DNA from: Flectobacillus sp. BAB-3569 | Lineage (GTDB): Bacteria > Bacteroidota > Bacteroidia > Cytophagales > Spirosomataceae | NCBI RefSeq assembly: GCF_002270355.1 | Contig: NZ_NJFZ01000020.1 | Span: 62,039-126,038, forward strand | Length of the DNA: 64,000 nt | Direction: 5' to 3' | In this document: piece by piece, positions 38,169 to 46,957 of the stretch | Layout: every line of letters begins with the position of its first letter | How positions within the stretch are numbered: the stretch's first letter is position 1 | Made by a program: the position numbers and the translations under genes | The notes under the pieces: generated by a model | Databases searched by the model: none | Told to the model about the DNA's origin: nothing | The model's input: the letters and a program-made list of their open reading frames with translations, nothing else

Positions 38169-38774
38169 ATGATAAATCTGACCAAAAACAGCCGTATTTC
38201 TTTAGAAAAAAATGGCTCTCAACTAAAAGAAATCAGCATTGGACTAGACTGGGGAAGTATTCAACATTCTTACTTATTTGGACTTTTAAAGGATTCGACC
38301 GCTGTAGATTTAGATGGGTCGGTTTCGCTTTTTGCTGGTGATAAACAAGAAATTGAAACCGTATATTTTCACAATCTAAAATCCAGAGATGGAGCTATCA
38401 AGCATAGTGGTGACGACAGGGTTGGTGACAGTAGCGCCGATAATAAAGATAATGAAATCATTTACATCAATCTTGAGCAAATAAATCCAAAAGTCACATC
38501 GATTTTCATCTATTTAAACTCCTATAAACAACAAGATTTTGCCTCTATCCCTTATGCCAAAATCAAAATTGTCGAAGGTAAAAATCACAACCCACAACAG
38601 ACTTTTGCAACCTATAATATTGCCTCAGACGAGACTTACAGTGGATATGTGTCAATGATTATGGGCAAAATCGAAAAACTCAACAATAACTGGACATTTA
38701 CTGCCTTGGGAGATCCAATTAAAGCCAAAAACATTAAGGAGACAGTTATGTTAATTCAAGACAGATATATGTAG
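38169..38774 (+). CDS. terD: TerD-domain protein 2
   Basis: 201 aa, paralogue of the previous gene. Marks: LKEISIGLDWGS, TAVDLDGSVSLFAGDKQ, KHSGDDRVGDSSADNKDNEI (Asp-rich Ca2+ site) and VTSIFIYLNSYKQQDFASIP. It is slightly longer than TerD 1, with an insertion (HSYLFGLLKDS) before the second strand. Last gene of the PspA-TerD-TerD unit, closed by the hairpin at 38828-38875. Confidence 0.92.
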   Translation: MINLTKNSRISLEKNGSQLKEISIGLDWGSIQHSYLFGLLKDSTAVDLDGSVSLFAGDKQEIETVYFHNLKSRDGAIKHSGDDRVGDSSADNKDNEIIYINLEQINPKVTSIFIYLNSYKQQDFASIPYAKIKIVEGKNHNPQQTFATYNIASDETYSGYVSMIMGKIEKLNNNWTFTALGDPIKAKNIKETVMLIQDRYM

Positions 38775-38827
38775 ATTATCAAAGCTATTTTCTGTAAATA
38801 GCTCTCCAAAGTATTCCGAGTATCTCA

Positions 38828-38875
38828 AAGCCATTTCGATAGTTAAATATAGAACTACCTGAAATGGCTTTTTTG
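38828..38875 (+). terminator. Terminator of the PspA-TerD-TerD operon
   Basis: AAGCCATTTC pairs with GAAATGGCTT, followed by TTTTTG on the plus strand; 54 bp past the TerD 2 stop. Confidence 0.75.
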
Positions 38876-38886
38876 TATCTTTTTTA

Positions 38887-39900
38887 CTGCCACTGCTGGT
38901 GAAAGTAATATACCAACTTGCCATTGCTGGAGTTTTTCTCCAGCATACTCGCGTCAGCAATATACCAACTTATTTCTCTACTAAATACCTAACTAGTTGC
39001 TAACGCAAGTCTCTTTGGAGATAACTCCAAAGAGGGTGAAAGAGAACAAAAATAATTCATCTGCCATTGCTGGAGTTTTCTCCAGCAAACTCGCGTCAGC
39101 AATATACCAACTTAATTCTCTTCTAAATATCTGGCTCGTTGCTAACGCGACTTTCTTTGGAGATAACTCCAAAGAGGGCGAAAGAAGATAATTATTTAGT
39201 TAACACAAACACCTTCCTCATAGTGGAAATGGTCAACTGATGCACAACTAAATTGGCCAATATATTTGGGGCTTTTTTGATATTCCTTTTTGATATCGAA
39301 ATATTTTTTTTCAATTGCCCAATCATACAATAGCATATCTGTTGGATATAAACTAAGTATACCTGTCAATGAATAGCGTTTAATAACTTCCTCAGCTTTT
39401 TCCTTACTTTCAAATATTCCTGCTGGGTAATTCGCCCCTTCTCCCATAAAAACATAGACTTGGTTTTTCATTTTTTATATATTAATGTACTGATGAAATT
39501 ACAGCTTTCAAATAATCTATTGGAGTTTTCTCCAGCAAACTCGCGTCAGCAATACCAACTTATTTCTCTGCTAAATACCTAACTCGTTGCTAACGCCAGT
39601 CTCTTTGGAGATAACTCCAAAGAGGGCGAAAGACAAAAATAGTTACTGCCATTGCTGGAGTTTTCTCCAGCAAACTCGCGTCAGCAATATACCAACTTAT
39701 TTCTCTGCTAAATACCTAACTCGTTGCTAACGCAAGTCTCTTTGGAGATAACTCCAAAGAGGGCGAAAGAGGAAAAATAGTTACTGCCACTGCTGGAGTT
39801 TTCTCCAGCAAACTCGCGTCAGCAACTTATCGATGTGCTTATATCCTAAAACTTGGTTCGTTGCCGACACATTAAGCTCATTGGAGATAGCTTTACCTAA
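38887..39900. repeat. Array of about 140-bp three-hairpin repeats
   Basis: Units begin near 38921 (A), 39063 (B), 39520 (C), 39647 (D) and 39784 (E, decayed after 39826), with a scrap at 38887. Each has stem I TTGCTGGAG-TTTT-CTCCAGCAA, then ACTCGCGTCAGCAA, then CTAAATACCTAACTCG, then TTGCTAACGC (pairs with GCGTCAGCAA), then stem III CTCTTTGGAG-ATAA-CTCCAAAGAG and GGGCGAAAGA. Spacing C-D-E is 135-138 bp, A-B about 143. The small DUF7710 gene lies between B and C. Aside from that gene nothing coding is seen in 38775-40016. Confidence 0.85.
39196..39471 (-). CDS. Small DUF7710-like protein
   Basis: 91 aa, cytoplasmic. Recognised by VYVFMGEGANYPAGIFESKE, EEVIKRYSLTGILSLYP, DMLLYDWAIEKKYF and the end DHFHYEEGVCVN, which match the pattern of DUF7710 proteins as I remember it (GEG...G.F...LTG.L..YP.....YDWA......HYE.G). 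Function unknown; such proteins are often found in variable gene neighbourhoods. It sits inside the hairpin-repeat array, with unit B just past its stop and unit C just before its start, so it may have moved or been copied with the repeats. Confidence 0.7.
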   Translation of the reverse strand: MKNQVYVFMGEGANYPAGIFESKEKAEEVIKRYSLTGILSLYPTDMLLYDWAIEKKYFDIKKEYQKSPKYIGQFSCASVDHFHYEEGVCVN

Positions 39901-40016
39901 GGCAAATATGGAGTGTAATCGATTTATCTTTCAAAAAAATTAATTATTCTTTTTGATACAATAAAGCAAATATTTACATTTACATCTATAAATAATCTAA
40001 AAACTATCCAATTATA

Positions 40017-40972
40017 ATGAATACTAGAAGAGATTTTCTGAAAACTTCAGGCGGTGCTTTGGCAGCAAGCTTATTACCTTGGAACGATTTGTTTGCACAG
40101 GCAGGTCTTGTTAACAAAGTAGGAATTCAATTATTTTCTCTCCCCAAAATGCTCGATAAAGACTTTGCTGGCACAATGCAATTCTTATCCAAAATGGGCT
40201 ACAATGAAATAGAGCTATTCGGACCGTATCCATTCAGTGATGAAGCTGCTCGTGAGAGTTGGAGCAAGGTAACGCCAATGCTTGGATTTAGTGGAAGTGG
40301 ATATTTCGGAAAATCAGCCAAAGAAATAAAGCAAATTCTTCAAGATAATGGTTTAAAAACTCCTTCAGCTCATACAGATTTAGCAACGCTTCTCAACAAT
40401 ATGCCGCAACTTGGAGAAGCAGGACGCGCTTTGGGTTTTGAATACGTGGTATTGCCTGCTATTCCTGAAGACCGTCGTAAAAACTTGGATGACTACAAAA
40501 GAATTATCGACGATTTCAATAAAATTGGTGACAATGCAAAGAAAGAAGGCTTAAAGTTTGGCTATCATAACCATGGATATGGCTTAAGTAAGATGGACGG
40601 AGTTGTCCCATTGGAGCTTATCATGGAAAAACAGATCCAAATTTGGTGTTCTTCGAAATGGATATTTATTGGACAACTGCTGGCGGAATGGACCCAATTG
40701 CTTTGTTGGATAAATACAAAAATCGCTACCACATGCTTCATTTGAAGGATATGAAGGAGAAAAAACGCTTCTCAGGTGATGGTAATAGCTCTAACCAATG
40801 GTTTGAATTATTCCCATACATGACATCTGCTGGTGAAGGTGTTTTGGGAGTGAAAGAGATTGTAGAAAAGGCAAAGCAGGTAGGTGTAAAACACTATTTT
40901 GTAGAGCAAGATTTAGTGGCTAATCCAGATGTAGCTTTAAAGAAAAGCATCGATTTTATTAAGTCAGTGTAA
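40017..40972 (+). pseudogene. Secreted sugar phosphate isomerase/epimerase-like TIM-barrel protein, one frame break
   Basis: Starts MNTRRDFLKTSGGALAASLL, a twin-arginine-type signal (RRDFLK) ending near LFAQA, followed by a xylose-isomerase-like barrel: VGIQLFSLPKML, MGYNEIELFGPYPF, PSAHTDLATLL, GLKFGYHNHGYGLSK (metal/catalytic His). The frame breaks at an A5 run (40627-40631) after LELIMEK. With one more A it reads TDPNLVFFEMDIYWTTAGG and HMLHLKDMKEKKRFSGDG to the stop at 40972, 318 aa in all. The second piece keeps the family's His and Asp/Glu ligands, so the coding sequence looks under selection and a read error is likely. It would act on sugars in the periplasm. Confidence 0.85.
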
Positions 40973-41136
40973 ATTATTGGACAAAATCAAATTTAAGATT
41001 TTGCCTAGGGCTTTCGGCGGTAGGCTTTCAGAAAAGCATCGCTGTGATTATACACTCTTTGCCTAGTGCCTAGACTAATAACTTTTCTAACTAAGCATAT
41101 TAACCTGAACATTACTATCCACTATTAATTTTTACC

Positions 41137-41166
41137 AAGGGAGGCTAAAACGGTCTCCCTTTTTTG
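41137..41166 (+). terminator. Terminator after the isomerase gene
   Basis: AAGGGAG pairs with CTCCCTT, followed by TTTTT. Upstream of it (41000-41085) are degenerate words GGCTTTCGGCGG and ACACTCTTTGCCTAGTGCCTA shared with 26945-27050. Confidence 0.7.
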
Positions 41167-41237
41167 TTTACAAAGGTGACCATTTCTAGCAATTACGTCC
41201 GAAAGTCAAAATATTCACTTAAACCTCACTTATTACC

Positions 41238-42053
41238 ATGGACGTTAGTTTCTCAAATCTCAAAGACCAAATCTTTCTTGCTATTACACAGTATGGAGGA
41301 AAAATTTTATTAGCACTTATCGTTTTTATCATTGGTCGTAAAATTATTGCAAAAGCCTCGCAAGTTTTAGGATCAAAAATGAACAAGAGTAATTTTGATA
41401 AAGATATTCAGCCATTTCTCATCTCTCTTGTTTCGGTTGCCTTGAATATTATGCTATTGCTAAGTTGCGCAGGTATTTTGGGTATTCAAACCACTTCTTT
41501 TGTAGCAGTACTTGGAGCGGCTGGTTTGGCGGTTGGGTTAGCTTTACAGGGGAGTTTATCAAACTTTGCTGGTGGTGTATTAATCCTCATTTTTAAACCT
41601 TACAGGGTTGGCGATTTAATCAGCGCGCAAGGATACACAGGAACCGTTGAATCGGTTCAGATATTCAATACCATTTTGGTAACACCAGACAATAAAACAT
41701 TGATTTTACCCAACGGAGCATTAGCCACATCTGCAATCACCAATATTAGTGGCAAAGGAACAATACGCGTAGATATGGTTTTTGCCGTGGGAAATCACAA
41801 TTCGTTAGCTTCTGTCAAAAAAGCATTTACCAACGCAGTGCATAATTGCCCTACTGCATTACAAAATATGGAGCATGACATTTTACTCAACTCAATGACA
41901 GAGAATGCTTTAAAATTTGACGTGAGAGTATGGACTAACTCTGAAAATTACTGGGCCACTTATTATGGAGTAACGGAGTTGGTATATGAACACTTGAAGA
42001 AGGAAGGCATTGAGGCACCTAAAATTCATTTAAACTTACATCAGTTATCATAA
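41238..42053 (+). CDS. mscS: Small-conductance mechanosensitive channel (MscS family)
   Basis: 271 aa, close to E. coli MscS in size. Three N-terminal helices; the pore helix has AVLGAAGLAVGLALQGSLSN followed by FAGGVLILIFKPYRVGDLI, then the beta domain (TPDNKTLILPNGALATSAI) and an alpha/beta cytoplasmic cage. It opens under membrane tension to release solutes during osmotic downshock. Monocistronic, followed by junction repeat copy 4. Confidence 0.95.
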   Translation: MDVSFSNLKDQIFLAITQYGGKILLALIVFIIGRKIIAKASQVLGSKMNKSNFDKDIQPFLISLVSVALNIMLLLSCAGILGIQTTSFVAVLGAAGLAVGLALQGSLSNFAGGVLILIFKPYRVGDLISAQGYTGTVESVQIFNTILVTPDNKTLILPNGALATSAITNISGKGTIRVDMVFAVGNHNSLASVKKAFTNAVHNCPTALQNMEHDILLNSMTENALKFDVRVWTNSENYWATYYGVTELVYEHLKKEGIEAPKIHLNLHQLS

Positions 42054-42061
42054 AGATAATT

Positions 42062-42157
42062 CATCAAAAAAGCGGTCGGAAAATAAATTCCGACCGCTTT
42101 TTTGATGCTACTATGCTAGATTTTACTGAGCCTGAGACGCAGGCATTGCGCCTCTAT
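42062..42157 (+). repeat. Convergent-junction two-hairpin repeat, copy 4
   Basis: Tail-to-tail between mscS and the aminotransferase. Stem 1: AAAAAAGCGGTCGGAAA / TTTCCGACCGCTTTTTT in effect, with a G-to-C pair change relative to copies 1-3. Then GATGCTACTATGCTAGATTT and stem 2 GAGACGCA / TGCGCCTC. Confidence 0.82.
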
Positions 42158-42173
42158 CATAGATAACCGTTTT

Positions 42174-43370
42174 TTATTCAATGCAAGCAAGTATAATTTC
42201 ACAAGCCATTCTAATTTGTTCCTCTGTGATGATTAATGGCGGAGCAATTCGCATGGAATTATCACAGAACAAAAACCAATCTGTCAATAAACCTTTTTCA
42301 ATCGCTCGGTCGATAATCCCTTTTAGTTCATCAAAATCAGCGAATTCCACGGCCATCATCAAGCCCTGATTACGGACTTCTTTGATTTTAGGATGCACTA
42401 GCAATGAGCGAAATAAAGCGGCTTTTTCTGGAACAGACTCATATAATTTTTCACCTCGAATTAAATTAATCGTTGCCAATGAGGCAGCCGCAGACACAGG
42501 ATGCCCGCCGAAAGTAGTAATATGTCCCAAAATAGGATTATCCTTAAACACGCTCATTACCTTCTGATTCGCAATAAACGCACCGATAGGCATACCTCCG
42601 CCCATTCCTTTGGCACTTGTGATTACATCGGGATAAATACCAAATTGCTCAAACGCCCAAAAACTGCCTGTTCGTCCAAAACCAGTTTGTATTTCATCAA
42701 TAATCAAAAGTGCTCCTACCTCATCGCATTTTTTCCTTAATGCTTGAAAATACTCTACTGTAGGTACACGCACCCCCGCTTCGCCGCCAATAATTTCAAT
42801 AATAACAGCTGCCGTTTGCTCTGTAATTTGCTCAATATCAGCCATATTCCCATGGGTGATGTTTTTGGTCATTGGCAATAGAGGTCTAAAATTTCTTTTG
42901 AAATTTTCGCTCCCCGACAATGACAATGCTCCTTGTGTAGCACCATGATACGCATTATAGCAAGACACAAACTCTGTTCTTTGGGTATATCGTTTAGCCA
43001 ACTTCATGGCTCCTTCGATCGCTTCCGTTCCTGAGTTAGTAAAATATACATTGTCTAATACAGGTCTATCTCCTGCGCCAGGTGTTAGCGAATCTACCAA
43101 GGCTTTTGCCAATAGCACCTGCGGGCTTTGCACAAATTCGCCGTACACCATTAGGTGCATATATTTGTCAACTTGGTTTTTGATGGCCTCCACAACCTTT
43201 GGGTGGCGATGTCCGACATTGGATACCCCAATGCCCGAAATCAAATCCATGTAAGACTTACCCTCTTTATCGTATAAATAAACCCCTTCGGCACGCTCAA
43301 TTTCCAAGGCTAATGGAAAATCAGAGGTTTGGGCCACATTTTTCAAAAATAACTCACGCTGCGTAATCAA
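42174..43370 (-). CDS. Class III PLP aminotransferase
   Basis: 398 aa from TTG 43370 (reading MITQRELFLKNVAQTSDFPL). The ATG at 43427 is less likely because the first 12 codons form the stem of a perfect hairpin (43393-43424) that belongs to the end of the previous gene. Marks: YMDLISGIGVSNVGHRHPKV, TNSGTEAIEGAMKLAKRYT, SCYNAYHGATQGALSLSG, LLIIDEIQTGFGRTG and PLP lysine in ITSAKGMGGGMPIGAF. It transfers an amino group to or from an omega-amine or semialdehyde (acetylornithine/GABA branch). Last gene of the ligase cluster, so it may make or use the amine that the ligases join. Confidence 0.88.
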   Translation of the reverse strand: MITQRELFLKNVAQTSDFPLALEIERAEGVYLYDKEGKSYMDLISGIGVSNVGHRHPKVVEAIKNQVDKYMHLMVYGEFVQSPQVLLAKALVDSLTPGAGDRPVLDNVYFTNSGTEAIEGAMKLAKRYTQRTEFVSCYNAYHGATQGALSLSGSENFKRNFRPLLPMTKNITHGNMADIEQITEQTAAVIIEIIGGEAGVRVPTVEYFQALRKKCDEVGALLIIDEIQTGFGRTGSFWAFEQFGIYPDVITSAKGMGGGMPIGAFIANQKVMSVFKDNPILGHITTFGGHPVSAAASLATINLIRGEKLYESVPEKAALFRSLLVHPKIKEVRNQGLMMAVEFADFDELKGIIDRAIEKGLLTDWFLFCDNSMRIAPPLIITEEQIRMACEIILACIE

Positions 43371-43392
43371 AACCGTAATGTTTAATATGTGA

Positions 43393-43424
43393 TGAAGCCA
43401 CAAAATTACAAGATTTTGTGGCTT
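43393..43424 (-). terminator. Intercistronic hairpin after the 43431 gene
   Basis: GAAGCCACAAAAT pairs perfectly with ATTTTGTGGCTTC around a six-base loop, directly past the stop of the upstream gene. Confidence 0.7.
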
Positions 43425-43430
43425 CATTTC

Positions 43431-44627
43431 TTATTTTTCCATAAAACAAACTGTTCCCCCTACCCAATCAAAGTCTTTGTTGAACCTCACTCCTATCATT
43501 TCCCCTCTCGATAATCGGGCGAGATTGGTCAATAAGGTGGGTTTGGGTGCTCCTTGTTCCCATCCATAGAGCAAACGTATTTCAGCTTTTACTTTGCTCC
43601 CGTCTGTTGTTTCTATGACTGGCAAATAATTGACTTTCCTTTGTAAAATATAGTCGGCAGGATTTTCGACTTCTTGCAAATCTGTTTCTGTAATATTGAT
43701 TTTTACGCCACTTCCTGCAAAAGAAAACAATGGTTTTAGAACGTAATTCTCTAAATCTTTCGGAAAATCTCCTTGAAAATCAGACAAGTAATGACTTTCA
43801 GGAATATATTGATGATTGAATAAAGGCAAAATATATTTGCTAATTCTAAAAAACCAATTGGGGTGTCCTACCCACTCAACGTCTACTTCATCTGTAAAGT
43901 TAAACGCTGTTTGAAGCTCAGGATAATTGGCTAAATCATCAAATATCAATCGGTTATAAATACGTTTGATAGGAACGAGCTCTCCTGCTTCTTTGTAAAA
44001 AAGTAATTTTCCTTTCTTGATAATCTTGGTAATACATATAACCTTTACTCCCAATAATTCCTCCGTGACTTTGAAATCAATCCTTGTTTTTTGGGTTTCG
44101 GGATAAATTTCTAACAAAATCACATTTTCGGGTTTTTCTTCTCCAACAATTAAATTTCTTAAAAACTCGACATATTTTGGTCGAGTTAGGTCATTAAACA
44201 AAAAATCAAAGTTGTCAGGAATAGGATATTGATTTTGAAACTGCTTTGACAGAAAATATTGGAAAGCAAATAAAGAAGGAAAGCCCTGTAATTCAATCAA
44301 CTGAGGTTCTATTTCACCTGTTTCATTTTCACAGATTGCAAAATCTATCGCCAAAAAAGAAGAATTATGATTCTCATGAGGCACATTTTGCCCCGCTGGA
44401 ATAGCCTTTTCTGTTTTTTCCTTAAAATCTGCTGAAGTTAAAACCGAAATAATATGCTCACAGGCATCAAGCAATTGATTTTTGAAGGCTTTGGGCACAA
44501 ATACAGGGGTTTCTGCCACTCGAAAATCTAATTGTTGAGGATACGCATGGTGAATTGATGCAAGAAATTGCTGATAGGTATCAGAAGAAAATTGAGCATT
44601 AAAGTTTTGTCGAGAAGCTTTATGCAT
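43431..44627 (-). CDS. Predicted ATP-grasp-like amide ligase
   Basis: 398 aa from ATG 44627 (MHKASRQNFNAQF); a TTG three codons up is possible. Not a member of a family I can name with certainty. The C-terminal half has ATP-grasp-like stretches: ENYVLKPLFSFAGSGVKI, ENPADYILQRKVNYLPV and KAEIRLLYGWEQ, the order lysine strand, glycine-rich loop, acidic metal-site strand seen in glutathionylspermidine-synthase-like ligases. The N-terminal half has LAIDFAICENETGEIEPQLI and LQGFPSLFAFQYF. Predicted to use ATP to join a carboxylate to an amine. Sits between the amidotransferase and aminotransferase genes. Confidence 0.6.
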   Translation of the reverse strand: MHKASRQNFNAQFSSDTYQQFLASIHHAYPQQLDFRVAETPVFVPKAFKNQLLDACEHIISVLTSADFKEKTEKAIPAGQNVPHENHNSSFLAIDFAICENETGEIEPQLIELQGFPSLFAFQYFLSKQFQNQYPIPDNFDFLFNDLTRPKYVEFLRNLIVGEEKPENVILLEIYPETQKTRIDFKVTEELLGVKVICITKIIKKGKLLFYKEAGELVPIKRIYNRLIFDDLANYPELQTAFNFTDEVDVEWVGHPNWFFRISKYILPLFNHQYIPESHYLSDFQGDFPKDLENYVLKPLFSFAGSGVKINITETDLQEVENPADYILQRKVNYLPVIETTDGSKVKAEIRLLYGWEQGAPKPTLLTNLARLSRGEMIGVRFNKDFDWVGGTVCFMEK

Positions 44628-44637
44628 ATTTTTCAAT

Positions 44638-44686
44638 CGGACGGCCCTATCCGAGGGTATTTATCGTGAACAGATAGGGCCATCCG
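44638..44686 (-). terminator. Intercistronic hairpin after the amidotransferase gene
   Basis: CGGACGGCCCTATC pairs with GATAGGGCCATCCG (one mismatch), 3 bp past the stop; no strong T-run, so it may be an attenuator or mRNA-stability stem. Confidence 0.6.
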
Positions 44687-44689
44687 TTG

Positions 44690-45541
44690 TTAATTCTGTG
44701 AAGTTGTTTTGAAAATTGCCGTACTAGCTGTTTTCAAAAAGTTAGGTAAAATTACCGATTCTGTCAGCAAAATTTTGTCTGGGTCGGCCAATTGCTCTAC
44801 CATACTATTATATTTTGCCAAACCATGTGATTTTACTACAGCATGTCGTTTGTCTTCTTTTTGCAAATAACGTAACATTCCTTCACCATCAGCTTCTGGG
44901 TGAAATTGTGTTCCGAATATCTCTTTAGAAAAACGAATGGCCATGATGGCACGCTCTAAATTTACATGTGGACGTTCTTTTTCTAATCTTAAAATCGTTA
45001 CACCCAAATCCTTAATACGTTTTTTGTTGGGACGCACCAATTGATAATCTCGAGAGTCGACCACATAAAACGGTTCTGGTAATCCATCAAAAAAGGGTTC
45101 TGAGCCAGCTTCCACAGTACGATGAACAGGAAAAACACCGAAGGAAGTGCTTCTTCGTTTAGAAACAGTTCCTATACCCAAATGACGAGATACTAATTGG
45201 AAAGAATGGCAAATCAAAAACATATACTTAGGTTTTTGAATACCTGCTATTACCTCCTCGCCACGATTGTAAGCAAAAACAGAATCGATAAATGTAAAAT
45301 AAGGTGCTTCCCAAGATTCGCCAGATTCGAGTGGACTACCTGGACCGCCCGTAGAGATATAGATATCATAACTTAGGTCTGGCAAAGCCATTTCGGCACG
45401 CACATTATATACATCGTACTGCAAGGAAATATGAGATTCTTCCTCAAAGTTTTTAATCAAATTCAGGATACAACGCATACCTTCATTGGCTACGTTGTCG
45501 TACATATCGAGAATGGCTATTCGAAGACTATTGTGATTCAT
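44690..45541 (-). CDS. Class I glutamine amidotransferase-like protein
   Basis: 283 aa from ATG 45541 (MNHNSLRIAILDMYDN). Marks of the class I GATase domain: DIYISTGGPGSPLESGESWE (oxyanion side), nucleophile Cys in YMFLICHSFQLVSRHLG, and catalytic His-Glu in FGTQFHPEADGEGML. It releases ammonia from glutamine, or acts as a gamma-glutamyl hydrolase. A separate synthetase partner is expected; the flanking ligases are the obvious candidates. The C-terminal 60 residues beyond the His-Glu site are unassigned. Confidence 0.85.
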   Translation of the reverse strand: MNHNSLRIAILDMYDNVANEGMRCILNLIKNFEEESHISLQYDVYNVRAEMALPDLSYDIYISTGGPGSPLESGESWEAPYFTFIDSVFAYNRGEEVIAGIQKPKYMFLICHSFQLVSRHLGIGTVSKRRSTSFGVFPVHRTVEAGSEPFFDGLPEPFYVVDSRDYQLVRPNKKRIKDLGVTILRLEKERPHVNLERAIMAIRFSKEIFGTQFHPEADGEGMLRYLQKEDKRHAVVKSHGLAKYNSMVEQLADPDKILLTESVILPNFLKTASTAIFKTTSQN

Positions 45542-45642
45542 CTGAAACAAAGTTGATGGAAATGCTTAGGGATTATTAGTGGTAGCACTCATCTTTAGAA
45601 AGTACATTACAATACTTAAAGTGCTTAATTACTTAATATTAG

Positions 45643-45692
45643 AATGTAAAATTAGCCATTTTAAGTCATTTTTGTGGCTAAAATTTTACATT
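45643..45692 (-). terminator. Intercistronic hairpin between GCS2 and amidotransferase genes
   Basis: AATGTAAAATTAGCCA pairs with TGGCTAAAATTTTACATT (two-base bulge) across a 16-nt loop. Confidence 0.55.
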
Positions 45693-45786
45693 TCCCTAAT
45701 CTTTATTTCGCAATAACTTTATTTATTTTTTGTTTCGAATAGTCTAAACATTGATTCAAGAAATATTATTTTGTATTTCCTAAATC

Positions 45787-46890
45787 TTAAAAAATACCTA
45801 CCTTGGTTTCTTCAACGATATAGTCTACTACTTTTTTCAAATCACCTCCTGATTGCTCAAAAACTGCCAATTGACGATCGGCACCCGTACCATTATCAAG
45901 AATCGTTCGAATATACTCTACTTCATGGCGACTGCCCAATTCGTCCAGTACGTCATCCACGAAATCAAGTAGCTCGTCACATAGATTTCTGTATGGAACT
46001 TCCTCTTGTTTCCCGAAATCAATTAATTTCCCATGAATACCATAGCGAGCTGCACGCCACTTATTCTCATTAATCAATACTTTTCGATAGCTTCTAAAAT
46101 TGAGATTTTGTTTCAACAATTTATAAATTTTGACTACCAAAGCCTGCATCAATGCCGCCAAACATATTGTTTCGTCGGCACGCATAGGAATATCGCAAAT
46201 TCTAAATTCAATGGTATTGAAGTAAGGATGTAAGCGAATATCCCACCAGATTTTTTTACCGTCGTCAATACAATTTGTTTTTACTAGTAAATTGACATAA
46301 TCGTCATATTCACTTGCAGAGGCAAAAAACTCAGGGATACCCGTACGTGGAAATTTATCAAAAACTTTTGAACGATAGGACTTGAAACCCGTATTGCGCC
46401 CACACCAAAAAGGAGAATTGGTAGACAAGGCATAAATATGCGGCAAGAAGTAACGAACCGCATTCAAAATCTCCAATCCTTGGTTACGGTTTTCGATACC
46501 GACATGGACATGTAGACCAAAAATTAAATTTCCTCTTGCTACGTCACGCATTTCGTCAATTAGGGCATCGTAACGAGGGTTGTCGGTTATGAGTTGGTCT
46601 TGCCAATCAGCAAAGGGGTGAGTTCCTGCGGCTGCCACTTTTAGATTTTGGGCATCGGCTAATTCAATGATGTGTTTTCGAAGATAAATTACCTCATCAC
46701 GCGCCTGTTGGATATTATAACAAATATTTGTCCCAACCTCCACCACTGCCTGATGCATTTCGGCTTTTACTCTTTCTTGTAAACTAATTTTTCCCCCTTC
46801 CACAATTTTAGACATGTGCGAGCGCAAATCTCTAGTATCAGGGTCTATTGTTTGAAATTCTTCTTCTATTCCTAGGGTAAATAATGACAT
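45787..46890 (-). CDS. GCS2-family carboxylate-amine ligase (YbdK-like)
   Basis: 367 aa, glutamine-synthetase-like fold of the glutamate-cysteine ligase 2 family. Marks: MSLFTLGIEEEFQTIDPDT (acidic metal-binding start), VGTNICYNIQQARDEVIYLR, GLHVHVGIENRNQGLEILN, FWCGRNTGFKSYRSKVFDKF and LINENKWRAARYGIHGKLID. Such enzymes use ATP to join an amino acid to another amine; E. coli YbdK has only weak gamma-glutamylcysteine activity, so the real substrate is open. Encoded between an ATP-grasp gene and an amidotransferase gene, which suggests successive amide bonds on one product. Confidence 0.92.
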   Translation of the reverse strand: MSLFTLGIEEEFQTIDPDTRDLRSHMSKIVEGGKISLQERVKAEMHQAVVEVGTNICYNIQQARDEVIYLRKHIIELADAQNLKVAAAGTHPFADWQDQLITDNPRYDALIDEMRDVARGNLIFGLHVHVGIENRNQGLEILNAVRYFLPHIYALSTNSPFWCGRNTGFKSYRSKVFDKFPRTGIPEFFASASEYDDYVNLLVKTNCIDDGKKIWWDIRLHPYFNTIEFRICDIPMRADETICLAALMQALVVKIYKLLKQNLNFRSYRKVLINENKWRAARYGIHGKLIDFGKQEEVPYRNLCDELLDFVDDVLDELGSRHEVEYIRTILDNGTGADRQLAVFEQSGGDLKKVVDYIVEETKVGIF

Positions 46891-46915
46891 AGTTAGTTGC
46901 GGTTGGGTGGTTTGA

Positions 46916-46951
46916 TTGAGAACTGTGCTTATTTTGGAACACAGTTCTCAA
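46916..46951 (-). terminator. Intercistronic hairpin between the ATP-grasp and GCS2 genes
   Basis: TTGAGAACTGTG pairs with CACAGTTCTCAA, perfect 12-bp stem, 7 bp past the ATP-grasp stop. Confidence 0.65.
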
Positions 46952-46957
46952 TTATTT

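Noticed and set aside
38887-39900. CRISPR array
   Set aside because: Repeats are about 140 bp, imperfect and carry internal hairpins; there are no short unique spacers and no cas genes.
40643-40972. Separate 109-aa gene after the isomerase
   Set aside because: It continues the TIM-barrel protein in a shifted frame and starts inside it.
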